This document shows positions 37,330 through 45,217 of a stretch of DNA of 64,000 nucleotides, piece after piece. The stretch lies in NCBI GenBank assembly GCA_947482115.1, contig CANKII010000001.1:124001-188000 (forward strand), in the 5' to 3' direction. The stretch's first letter is position 1. Each line of letters starts with the position of its first letter. Both the position numbers and the translations under genes were made by a program. Below the pieces are notes generated by a model, which saw nothing but the letters and a program-made list of their open reading frames with translations, was not told the DNA's origin and did not search any database. Source of the DNA: Fibrobacterota bacterium. Lineage in GTDB: Bacteria; Fibrobacterota; Fibrobacteria; UBA11236.

Positions 37330-37357
37330 TGTTGGAGCGAGTTGCCCCGCCCCAACA
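37330..37357. repeat. TGTTGG...CCGCCCCAACA palindromic repeat
   Basis: TGTTGGAGCGAGTT pairs with GCCCCGCCCCAACA with two mismatches. It is related to the repeat inside the penicillin-acylase gene (275-328) and lies at the upstream edge of the cyclase gene. Confidence 0.6.
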
Positions 37358-37364
37358 AATTAAG

Positions 37365-37388
37365 ACGGCCTATTTTTTATTAGGCCGT
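37365..37388 (-). terminator. Hairpin overlapping stop of the 45-residue gene
   Basis: ACGGCCTA (37365-37372) and TAGGCCGT (37381-37388) are perfect 8-bp arms around an A/T loop. The stop codon is inside the stem. No T-run follows on the minus strand. Confidence 0.45.
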
Positions 37389-37507
37389 TGTGTCAGAGCA
37401 CTCGCAGCTGCGGATTTCGCCGCTGAAGATGAGCGCGGGTCGCGAAGCACTTTGGATGCGGCAGTAGCTGCTTTAGCCGAAGTGACTTCATTGTTCCCCT
37501 TTCTCAT
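37370..37507 (-). CDS. 45-residue basic, Ala/Ser/Lys-rich protein
   Basis: The start ATG 37507 follows an optimal GGAAAGGAGGTAAAT ribosome-binding site; a longer reading upstream has no such signal. The sequence runs MRKGNNEVTSAKAATAASK, then VLRDPRSSSAAKSAAASAL and a QRPNKK tail. Similar short proteins (SKVLRDxxSSxAAKSxAxSALSQ form) are frequent in bacteria and have no known function. It is likely cytoplasmic and helical. It lies directly upstream of the Pycsar-like genes on the same strand. Its leader contains the hairpin CAGATGA-GCACA-TCATCTG (37522-37540) just ahead of the ribosome-binding site. Confidence 0.7.
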   Translation of the reverse strand: MRKGNNEVTSAKAATAASKVLRDPRSSSAAKSAAASALTQRPNKK

Positions 37508-37539
37508 ATTTACCTCCTTTCCAGATGATGTGCTCATCT

Positions 37540-37675
37540 GTGTACTTACCGGAGGTCTCGAAAACTCACTATGTTCATGTTCCCAATACGAACCTGAGAT
37601 CGATTCCGGCAAACCGGATGAGAGGCTTAGACAAAAGGCACTGGTAGACACCAATGCCTTTTTTTTTGTTTTTGG
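37540..37675 (+). ncRNA. Possible structured RNA ending in an intrinsic terminator
   Basis: On the plus strand this stretch has nested pairing GGTCTC/GAGATC and GTTC/GAAC, a CCGG-CAAA-CCGG hairpin, and a strong terminator at 37633-37672. The nearest plus-strand gene upstream is alr, more than 2 kb away, so the terminator has no obvious mRNA to end. An RNA antisense to the leader of the 45-residue gene would explain it. It could also be that only the terminator matters, used by the minus-strand EVE gene. Confidence 0.3.
37633..37672. terminator. Intrinsic terminator AAAAGGCA-TGGT/ACCA-TGCCTTTTTTTTT
   Basis: AAAGGCA pairs with TGCCTTT, then one mismatch, then TGGT with ACCA around an AGAC loop; nine T follow on the plus strand and TTTTG on the minus strand. 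It can act strongly on plus-strand transcripts and weakly on the EVE gene's transcript. Confidence 0.75.
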
Positions 37676-37795
37676 CCTAATCAAGATCTAAGTACTAATA
37701 GCTTCCGGGACGAAAAGCTAATTTTACCCGTGTTTAAAATTCACATAAGTAGTTGATTTCAATCGAGATAAATTAGCAGAAGCTCCAATAGCTTT

Positions 37796-38263
37796 TTATT
37801 TCTTCTTCGCCATCCATTTCACAATGATCTGGTATTCCTTCGCAGTCACAGGTTGAACTGAGAGACGGGAACCTTTGCGTAGAACCACCATGGATTCTAA
37901 CCCGGGAATCGTCCGCATTTCTTCCATCGACAAAAGATTGGGGAAGGTCTTGACGAATTTCACATTCACCGCACGCCAGCGATTGCCGAGTTTTTCAGCT
38001 TTCGGATCGAAATAATGGGATTCGGGATCCATAGCCGTGGGATCGGGAAACGGTTCGGAAACGACTTCAGCCAAACCCGCAATGCCCGCAGGAGTAACGC
38101 TGCTGTGATGAAACAATACGGCATCTCCCGGGCGCATGGCTTGCAGATTATTCCGCGCCTGATAATTGCGGACTCCGGTCCATGGCTCGGTCTGTTTGGG
38201 CCTTGTTCTCAAATGCTCAATGCCGAATTCATCGGGTTCACTTTTCATCAGCCAATATTTCAT
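37796..38263 (-). CDS. EVE domain protein
   Basis: 155 residues from ATG 38263 behind AAGGGGG. A stand-alone EVE domain: YWLMKSEPDEFGIEHL, TEPWTGVRNYQARNNLQAM, GDAVLFHHSS and IAGLAEVVSEPFPDP are family signatures. EVE is a PUA-like fold that binds modified bases in DNA or RNA; stand-alone forms are widespread and their role unclear, while fused forms occur in restriction systems. It sits between the Pycsar-like island and mnmG, divergent from mnmG. Confidence 0.9.
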   Translation of the reverse strand: MKYWLMKSEPDEFGIEHLRTRPKQTEPWTGVRNYQARNNLQAMRPGDAVLFHHSSVTPAGIAGLAEVVSEPFPDPTAMDPESHYFDPKAEKLGNRWRAVNVKFVKTFPNLLSMEEMRTIPGLESMVVLRKGSRLSVQPVTAKEYQIIVKWMAKKK

Positions 38264-38344
38264 AAAAACCCCCTTGGATGCTCGTAAAACTGGGCAGTCT
38301 GACACTGCTTCAATATCTAATTTTACTCTCCCGGAATCACAGCT

Positions 38345-40210
38345 ATGAAGACAGTTTTTGACGTGGTGGTAATAGGTGGTGGCCATGCCGGCATCGAGGC
38401 GGCTCACGCGTCGGCGCGTCTGGGTTCCTCCACTGCCATGGTTACTTTGGATTTGGCGGCCATTGGCCGCATGTCCTGCAATCCTGCCATCGGTGGTGTG
38501 GCCAAGGGCCAGCTCGTGCGGGACATTGATGCCCTAGGCGGTTTGATGGGTGTGGTCGCCGATCAGGCGGGAATCCAGTTTCGCATGTTGAATCGATCCA
38601 AAGGTCCGGCGGTTTGGGGTCCCCGTGCGCAGATGGACATGGACGAATATGCGACCTTGATGCAGGATGCGTTAAGTCACACGCCAAATCTTTCCTTGGT
38701 TGCGGGTGAGTTACTCGATTTTAAACGCCAGATGAACGGCGGTTTCCTGCTGAGGCTGAGCGATGAACGGACCGTTGAAACTCAGACCTTAATTATCACT
38801 TCGGGAACCTTTCTCGGCGCCGTTATGTACACCGGTCTTCAAAGCACGGTAGGAGGTCGCATCGGCGAACCAGCTGCTGTAGAGCTGGCGAATACGCTGA
38901 AGGACATGGGTGTTAAAACACGCCGTCTTAAAACGGGAACTCCTGCTCGCCTCAAGGCCGACACATTGGATTATGGCGAAGTTGAAGTGCAGGAAGGGGA
39001 TGCCGAGCCTTTTCCGTTTTCTTTTCGCACCGAAGGCAAGTTGAAGAACCGGGCCGTGTGCTGGATTACGCGAACCCATGCCGGAACGCACGACATCCTT
39101 CGCACCGGTTTTGATCAAAGTCCCATGTTCACGGGCATGATTGACGGAATTGGCCCGCGCTATTGCCCATCCATCGAGGATAAAATCAGCCGTTTTGCGG
39201 AACGCGATTCGCACCAACTTTTTCTCGAACCTGAAGGGCTCAAAACCGGTCGCATTTATGTGAATGGTTTTTCCTCGAGTTTGCCGAAGGAAATTCAGGA
39301 TCAAGCCTTGCGCACCATTCCTGGTTTGAGGAATTGTGAGGTCCTGCGTTATGGCTACGCAGTGGAATATGATTCGGTGGACGCGACACAGCTTCACGCA
39401 ACGTTTGAGTGCCGTGAGATTCCAGGCTTGTACTTTGCAGGACAGGTGAATGGAACATCCGGTTATGAAGAGGCGGCGGCGCAGGGACTCATGGCGGGAA
39501 TCAACGCTGCTTTGCGCGTACAAGGACGGGAGCCGTTTTTGCTTTCCCGTGCCGAATCCTATATCGGTGTCTTGTCTGATGATTTGGTGAATCTGGAAAT
39601 CGACGAACCGTATCGCATGTTCACTTCCCGTGCAGAATATCGCCTGCATTTGCGTTCCGACAATGCCGAAGAGCGTTTGTTGGAAAAAGGTCATGCACAG
39701 GGTTTGGTGGAAGATGCGGTCCTGCTGAAGTATCAACGGCAACGTGAACGGGTGGAGGAGATGCGGAAGCGATTGCTTGAGACCAAGGTCACGCCGGAGT
39801 CCACAAATTCGTTTCTTGCAGCCAGTGGTGGCAGTGGATTGTCCGAGTCTGAGCACGCATTGGGATTGTTGCGTCGTCCCGAAGTCTCATTGCCGAGTCT
39901 GTTGACTCATCTTGGAATTGTCATGGATAATTGGTCCACTGCCGAGTTGGTGGCGTTGGAAGCCAGCGAACGCTACCGGGGTTTTCAGGAACGCCAGCGC
40001 AAGGATATTGAACGCAGCCAGCGGCTGGCGGAGTTACGCATTCCGGGGGGTTTCGATTATTCCACGGCGCTTTCTCTTTCGGTTGAGGCGCGCCAGAAAC
40101 TGGATCGTCGCCGGCCTTTGACCGTGGGTTTGGCACAACGCATTGCAGGGGTGACTCCGGCCGATATTTCCGGCCTCATTTTTCATCTTCAACAACGCCG
40201 TGCCGCGTAG
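38345..40210 (+). CDS. mnmG: tRNA uridine-5-carboxymethylaminomethyl modification enzyme MnmG
   Basis: 621 residues, full length. FAD-binding motif VVVIGGGHAGIEAA at the N-terminus, then MSCNPAIGGVAKGQLVRDIDALGG, and a conserved C-terminal helical region (DYSTALSLSVEARQKL). With MnmE it modifies the wobble uridine of certain tRNAs. MnmE is not in this window. The stop codon lies inside a perfect 18-bp palindrome. Confidence 0.96.
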   Translation: MKTVFDVVVIGGGHAGIEAAHASARLGSSTAMVTLDLAAIGRMSCNPAIGGVAKGQLVRDIDALGGLMGVVADQAGIQFRMLNRSKGPAVWGPRAQMDMDEYATLMQDALSHTPNLSLVAGELLDFKRQMNGGFLLRLSDERTVETQTLIITSGTFLGAVMYTGLQSTVGGRIGEPAAVELANTLKDMGVKTRRLKTGTPARLKADTLDYGEVEVQEGDAEPFPFSFRTEGKLKNRAVCWITRTHAGTHDILRTGFDQSPMFTGMIDGIGPRYCPSIEDKISRFAERDSHQLFLEPEGLKTGRIYVNGFSSSLPKEIQDQALRTIPGLRNCEVLRYGYAVEYDSVDATQLHATFECREIPGLYFAGQVNGTSGYEEAAAQGLMAGINAALRVQGREPFLLSRAESYIGVLSDDLVNLEIDEPYRMFTSRAEYRLHLRSDNAEERLLEKGHAQGLVEDAVLLKYQRQRERVEEMRKRLLETKVTPESTNSFLAASGGSGLSESEHALGLLRRPEVSLPSLLTHLGIVMDNWSTAELVALEASERYRGFQERQRKDIERSQRLAELRIPGGFDYSTALSLSVEARQKLDRRRPLTVGLAQRIAGVTPADISGLIFHLQQRRAA

Positions 40211-40242
40211 TAGGGGCGATTCGTGAATCGCCCCTACTACGC
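40205..40242. repeat. Perfect 18-bp palindrome GCGTAGTAGGGGCGATTC
   Basis: GCGTAGTAGGGGCGATTC (40205-40222), GT, GAATCGCCCCTACTACGC (40225-40242). It covers the mnmG stop and ends 1 bp before ATG of the next gene. The GTAGGGGCGATTC core is a widely dispersed bacterial repeat. Confidence 0.85.
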
Positions 40243-40243
40243 G

Positions 40244-42724
40244 ATGCGCACCTACGCGGTCATTTGGAATTTTCTGTTTTGTTTAATCCTCGGCCCGTTT
40301 GCGCCGTGGTTTGGTCATCTCCTTAAACTGCGCCGTGAAGGACGGAAGGTTCCGGGTGGATGGTTTCTTCCCTTCGCTTCTTTCATCATCGTATATCTCG
40401 CGTTATGGACTGCGCCTGTGCGGTGGGAATTCATGGTCGGAGCGTACCTTCTTTTGGGAACAGTTTCTTTTATTGTCTCTACTCGTGCAGTCGGATGGCA
40501 TGTTACGAGGCACGTTGATGAGAAAAGTTCATGGGGTGAATGTTTGGCGCTTGCTGCGCTGGTAGTGTATCCCGTTTTATTCGGATACGGGTTGTTGCGG
40601 GACATCAATGGCTTGCGTGGATTTTCCATTCATCTTCCTTCTTCCGTTTATATCGAGGCGCTGTTGTTTGCCGCGCGTTTCGGCACTCCTTCGGCAATTT
40701 TGCTTGCCTTTTTAGTCCGTCGATCCGGTCTCAAATCCGGTTTGCAGTTGATCCTGCATCTCTATATCGGTGCCATGGTGTTGATTTTTTGGATTGGAGT
40801 ATGCGAAAGGTTGTATCCCGTTGCCCTTTATCTTGCAGGAATTAAAGTGGTGGAACCCCTGCTCTTTGACGTTTACGGGGAAGCGTCCCTTCGTTCCATT
40901 TCGCACGGTATTTTTTATGCCGGCGGAATCCTGTTGGGAGTCGGTTATCTCGCCTGTGCATTGAATACCCGTAGTTTTGTGCGGCGATCTGTGTGGATGG
41001 GCGTTCCCGTATTTTTGGGATATGCCAATCTGATTCTATTGCTGGGGGAGGGTGGATATTTCCTTTCCGGGTTGCGGGATCATCTTTATCGCGAGGGACA
41101 TTACAACACCTATCGTACGGTGGCGAAACTGGAAATAGCACGACTGCCAAATGCCCTGCATGTTCCCGGTTTGATGATGGACTTGGGAGAGCTGGCCATC
41201 CTGCAAGGCAGGGGAGTGGAGGCGGCGCAATGGCATCGTCGCATTTTGAGATTGACACACGACAAACCCTATTTCAACTCGCTGCGTGAAAGGGTGTTGT
41301 GGGAGGATAATCAGCAGGGTTTCCATCCGGGTTGTATTCCTGTGGACTCGATGTTCCTCCTCCCCGTTCCGCGGGCGCGTTTTGGCGCGACTTTGGACGG
41401 TAACTGGTACGGATTGCTCAGTGCGGTTTCATTTTTCAGGCCCGGGTGGAGCGATTTTGATCTCAAGAAAAAATTGCTGGAGCTTTCCCCCGACATTCAA
41501 TTGTCCGTTTCCAATCTCGGTGGTGTTCCTTCCGTGGCGGAAGCGCTGGATGTTTTTGGAATTCCCTTCAGCCCTTGCTTTCTGGATTCCCTGCGATTGC
41601 ATGATGCCCTGAGGCAGCGAAAGATTCCATTCCTGAACATCGAGGGGCGCTGGGTGCCCGTGGTGGGATGGGATCCGTGTCGCAAAGGCTTCCTATGCTA
41701 TCGCTATCCCGATTCGCTGCAAAAAAATCCGTGGTTCGATCCGGCTGATAAGGATGCGGTGTTCAACGGTGGCCGCGGGGATTCGATTTCAAAAAAACCG
41801 GATATTCCCTATAATCTGATCGCTTTCGTTCCGGAAAGGGATCTGTTACAGCATCTTCATGACATCGGTGGCGTGGCCTTGATATTGGGCGACAGCACTT
41901 TTGCTTCTTCCACGGAGCGTCGTGCTGCTTACCTGACCGAGTTGGGAGATGTGTTGTATCAGGAACACGACGATAATGAAGATGCGGCGAAAGCCTATGC
42001 CAAAGCCCAAGCCTTGCATCCTTCCGATTACATCCTGGCCCGCATGGTTTATCTGGAGCGCCGCAAGATATGGGCGGAGGGCCCGAATTACGGTTGGGAC
42101 GCCATGTTCCGCGAAGAGGTCGGGAAGGAATTTTCCTTCGGACTGGATTCCATCGCACGGAATCGAATCACCGGAAAAATTCTGGATGGTGGAATGGGAC
42201 AATATCTTCTTCTCAACTGGCATGAAGCTGCGCCACGCTTTTTCGCCGGGAAGGATTCCATCGAACGGGATTCCGCAAGGACGATTTTTCAAACGTGGTT
42301 GCGATTGCAGCCAAACAATCCCGTTATTCTGGATTCACTGGCCACCGTTTTTCAGGCGCAGAGACGATGGGATTCGGCTGAGGTCTATTGCCGGCGTGAA
42401 CTTGGTTACTATCCGCTTGGAAACGAATACGCTGCTTATCGTCTGGCGTGGAATTTGTTCCAGCAGGAGCATTTCGAAGAACTGGACAAATGGCTGGATC
42501 GCAGCGAATCGTTTCAGGAAGATGCGCATTATCTGTTGATGCAGGCGGCCTTGGACTGGCACAAGGGACGTCGCCGTGCAGCGGTTTCAGAAATTCGAAA
42601 AAGCCTGAAGCTGGACAAGACTTTGTCTGAATCCCACAAGTGGATGGAGCGCATGGCGCTGGCAAAGGGGGATTCTTCCGGTGCGACGCTGAATCGTCGC
42701 TGGCAAGATAGGACGCGGCCGTGA
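40244..42724 (+). CDS. Eight-helix membrane protein with TPR-like region and degenerate C39-like peptidase domain
   Basis: 826 residues from ATG 40244; GTG 40223 would start inside the palindrome. About eight membrane segments fill residues 1-280 (NFLFCLILGPFAPWFGHLL first, VFLGYANLILLLGEGGYFL last). A soluble part follows with a region aligned to the C39-like domain of the next gene: FLNIEGRWVPVVGWDPC corresponds to its FIPGHVIAVFGYDKA. The catalytic His is Arg469 here and no Cys is seen in the equivalent place, so it looks inactive. The C-terminal about 230 residues are TPR-like (AKAYAKAQALHPSDYILARM, WDSAEVYCRRELGYYP). The stop overlaps the next start (GTGA), so the two are made together. 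Confidence 0.65.
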   Translation: MRTYAVIWNFLFCLILGPFAPWFGHLLKLRREGRKVPGGWFLPFASFIIVYLALWTAPVRWEFMVGAYLLLGTVSFIVSTRAVGWHVTRHVDEKSSWGECLALAALVVYPVLFGYGLLRDINGLRGFSIHLPSSVYIEALLFAARFGTPSAILLAFLVRRSGLKSGLQLILHLYIGAMVLIFWIGVCERLYPVALYLAGIKVVEPLLFDVYGEASLRSISHGIFYAGGILLGVGYLACALNTRSFVRRSVWMGVPVFLGYANLILLLGEGGYFLSGLRDHLYREGHYNTYRTVAKLEIARLPNALHVPGLMMDLGELAILQGRGVEAAQWHRRILRLTHDKPYFNSLRERVLWEDNQQGFHPGCIPVDSMFLLPVPRARFGATLDGNWYGLLSAVSFFRPGWSDFDLKKKLLELSPDIQLSVSNLGGVPSVAEALDVFGIPFSPCFLDSLRLHDALRQRKIPFLNIEGRWVPVVGWDPCRKGFLCYRYPDSLQKNPWFDPADKDAVFNGGRGDSISKKPDIPYNLIAFVPERDLLQHLHDIGGVALILGDSTFASSTERRAAYLTELGDVLYQEHDDNEDAAKAYAKAQALHPSDYILARMVYLERRKIWAEGPNYGWDAMFREEVGKEFSFGLDSIARNRITGKILDGGMGQYLLLNWHEAAPRFFAGKDSIERDSARTIFQTWLRLQPNNPVILDSLATVFQAQRRWDSAEVYCRRELGYYPLGNEYAAYRLAWNLFQQEHFEELDKWLDRSESFQEDAHYLLMQAALDWHKGRRRAAVSEIRKSLKLDKTLSESHKWMERMALAKGDSSGATLNRRWQDRTRP

Positions 42725-45078
42725 ATCAGGAACGTCCAGTCCTTCCGGTAACGATTCCGGGTTTTGTCTATCCACTGCTGTTTGTAGCGGGACCTTTGCC
42801 TTTATGGCCTTTTGCGCGAAGCCTGTCCACATTCACCCGCGTCGGGATTTTTCCGTTTCCCTATTTGATGTTCGCATTGCCGTTCCTGTTGTCGTGGAAC
42901 TGGCTTTTGCTGGCCAGCACTTTGGCGGCAGGCAACGGACTTTTCGCGCTCGTATTCTCTCTTCTGCATCCGCCGTATCGAATGGCAGCCTCAGACTCAT
43001 TGAAACCGGTGAAGAGCGGGAATCGATTCCGCGAGAGTTTGAGCATGATCGTCTGCGGCCTTCCCTTCGGATTGATTCTTGTGAGCGTGGAACAGTGGCT
43101 CACGGATGTGCTGTGGAGCGGGTTTTATCCCGTGAACGCCTCGATTGAATCCATCTCCTATGAAGTGGGCAGTGCGTGGATGTTGTTCGCCGCCGTGTTC
43201 GCCTTCACAGCATTTTATGTCTCGTCGGGTGTGGGTACAGTCACGCCGGTTCGGGTTTTGAAATTGCTGTTGGGGACTTTCCTCGCTTATTGTGCCGTGC
43301 ATCAACTCTATCTGCTGATCGTTGCGATACCGGAATGGCAAACCGAGATCCGTGAAATTTTTCCACCCTGGGTGATCGAACTTCGCGAAGCCGCTTTTCA
43401 TCTGCTGATTTACGCCGGAGTGCCTGTCACTTTGGGAAGCCTCTTTCTTTCACACAGAAACAGCAGGCCTTTCAGGGAATTTTTTGCGGGATTGATGTCG
43501 GTGGCTCTGGCGCTGGTCATGATGGCCTGGGTAAGCGGAATGCCGATTCATTATGCCCTGCTTCTGGGCCAGCGGGCGGAAAAAATTGGAAGACCCAACG
43601 ATGCGATTCCATGGTATTCCCGTGCCTTGACATGGAGCCATTCGGACAAGCTCAAGTCCTATCTCCAGTTTCGGGTCGGATTGTTGTACCGCAAGACAGG
43701 ACATTTGGAAGAGGCTCGTGACGCCTTTACGCGTGTGCTGGTGCGCTATCCACAGGATGAAACGCTGTTGGATGACGCGGACGAATTCAAGGAAAAACTT
43801 GCGGCGGGGAAAGCTACTTCCGGGCAACGTGTGGTGATTCCGGGCATCGAGGCGCGTACCGAATACAAAAGCGCCTATTGCGTTCCCAATTCATTGGGTC
43901 TGCTGCTCAACTTCTGGGGCGACCGTAGCGGAGCGAAGCGCATCGGTTCGGAGATCACCCAACTGGATCGCGGCAGCTTGATTACAGATGAAGTCTATTA
44001 CGCCGAGTCACGCGGGTTTGTCAGCCTCGTGGTGCCGCTTTGCAATCTGGAGCAGATGCACCGGCTCGTGGACGCAGGGATTCCCATGCTGGCCTTCATT
44101 CCAGGGCATGTGATTGCCGTATTCGGGTATGATAAGGCATTAGGGACCTTGGTGACTTATGATGTCAGCACTTTCGACATTTGGGATGATGAGCGAGTCA
44201 ATCACTTTGCCGCAGACTGGTCTCTGACTTGCAACACTTTGGGAATTGTGGTGCCCAAAAATCTGTTGTCCAAGGTTCGTGCTGTGTTGGGTACAGATGT
44301 AGAAAAGCGTTCCGAGTCCTATTTGCATTATCTCATGGCGCAGTTGGTCGAAACCAATCCGGATTTGCGCTTGAGCCATTTGCGAAGATCGCAAGGACAT
44401 GGATTTTTCCCTGCCAGTTGGGAATATCGTGCCATGGCGGGGGATACCTCGGGTGTAACATTTGAGGATTCTACTGCCAAGTCCTTTCTGTTGGGGCATG
44501 AAACAGATGAACAGACGCCTTTCATTTTCGCCATGGATGAAATCTGGCGTCATCACCCCGATTCGGCTTTTTCTTTTCTCAAGGAGCTAGGGGAAAGAAA
44601 ACCTTTAACGCCCGCTTTGGTTACGGCATTGGCAGGCTCGGGTTTACGCAATGGAAAAGCAGCGGATGCCGGAGAGATCCTGTTGCACTCGGTGGCGTTC
44701 GATAAAATGGAACCCGCTGCAGCCGCTTTTCTGCTGCGTCGTGCGCCGATGGAGAATGACGCGGTCGATTGGGTCGGACGTTTGAGCACGGAAGTTTTGA
44801 ATCGCAATGAATTACATGGGGATGAAGCTCGTTTGGCTTATCAAACATGGAGAGCTCTGGGTGCGCAAGGAAGCAATCTGGATGAAGCGCTTCAGCAGAT
44901 TCATTCTTATCTGGATCGGTGGAGCCCTTATGATACCACGGCGATTGGTGATTTATGGGATGCGCTGAAGCGCAAAACCTTCCGGCCTAATGAGGAAACG
45001 GACGAGCGGGTATGGAAGAAACAGTCGCGGGTACTGGACGTTCGCAGAGCGAGACTGCAATGGGCGAATGGGGGATGA
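42721..45078 (+). CDS. Eight-helix membrane protein with TPR and intact C39-like peptidase domain
   Basis: 785 residues from GTG 42721. About eight membrane segments span 1-285. A TPR-like segment (DAIPWYSRALTWSHSDKL, GHLEEARDAFTRVL) follows. At about 375-495 is a C39-like cysteine-peptidase domain with a candidate triad: Cys387 (YCVPNSLGLLLNFWG), His463 (GHVIAVFGYD) and Asp481 (TYDVST). C39 peptidases usually cut double-glycine leaders or are parts of toxin and bacteriocin exporters; here no ABC transporter domain is attached. The rest is helical. The upstream gene encodes a homologue with a degenerate domain. No known family covers the pair. Function unknown. Confidence 0.7.
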   Translation: MNQERPVLPVTIPGFVYPLLFVAGPLPLWPFARSLSTFTRVGIFPFPYLMFALPFLLSWNWLLLASTLAAGNGLFALVFSLLHPPYRMAASDSLKPVKSGNRFRESLSMIVCGLPFGLILVSVEQWLTDVLWSGFYPVNASIESISYEVGSAWMLFAAVFAFTAFYVSSGVGTVTPVRVLKLLLGTFLAYCAVHQLYLLIVAIPEWQTEIREIFPPWVIELREAAFHLLIYAGVPVTLGSLFLSHRNSRPFREFFAGLMSVALALVMMAWVSGMPIHYALLLGQRAEKIGRPNDAIPWYSRALTWSHSDKLKSYLQFRVGLLYRKTGHLEEARDAFTRVLVRYPQDETLLDDADEFKEKLAAGKATSGQRVVIPGIEARTEYKSAYCVPNSLGLLLNFWGDRSGAKRIGSEITQLDRGSLITDEVYYAESRGFVSLVVPLCNLEQMHRLVDAGIPMLAFIPGHVIAVFGYDKALGTLVTYDVSTFDIWDDERVNHFAADWSLTCNTLGIVVPKNLLSKVRAVLGTDVEKRSESYLHYLMAQLVETNPDLRLSHLRRSQGHGFFPASWEYRAMAGDTSGVTFEDSTAKSFLLGHETDEQTPFIFAMDEIWRHHPDSAFSFLKELGERKPLTPALVTALAGSGLRNGKAADAGEILLHSVAFDKMEPAAAAFLLRRAPMENDAVDWVGRLSTEVLNRNELHGDEARLAYQTWRALGAQGSNLDEALQQIHSYLDRWSPYDTTAIGDLWDALKRKTFRPNEETDERVWKKQSRVLDVRRARLQWANGG

Positions 45079-45103
45079 CCCTTCGACACTTCGACAAGCT
45101 CAG
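45079..45103. repeat. CTTCGACAAGCTCAG-type repeat
   Basis: CCCTTCGACACTTCGACAAGCTCAG immediately after the stop of the C39-like gene, the same core as in hisA and at 60352. Confidence 0.7.
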
Positions 45104-45164
45104 TGCAACGCAAGCTCAGAGCCCGGCGTCTACGAGTCTGGTTTAGCTGAGATAACCTAGGGAA

Positions 45165-45217
45165 CTAATGTGAAACTTCCTCCCCTCAAGTGGGGAGGAA
45201 GCAAATGGCGGGGTGAC
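45165..45217 (-). repeat. Stop-adjacent CACCCC-hairpin-TTTCACAT repeat, copy 3
   Basis: On the minus strand directly after the gyrA stop: GTCACCCCGCC, hairpin CTTCCTCCCC/GGGGAGGAAG, then TTTCACAT. Nearly identical to the element after dapL (26303-26352). Confidence 0.8.

Noticed and set aside
37329-37691. 120-residue plus-strand reading frame
   Set aside because: It crosses the palindromes and the terminator, has no ribosome-binding site, and opposes the better-supported 45-residue gene.
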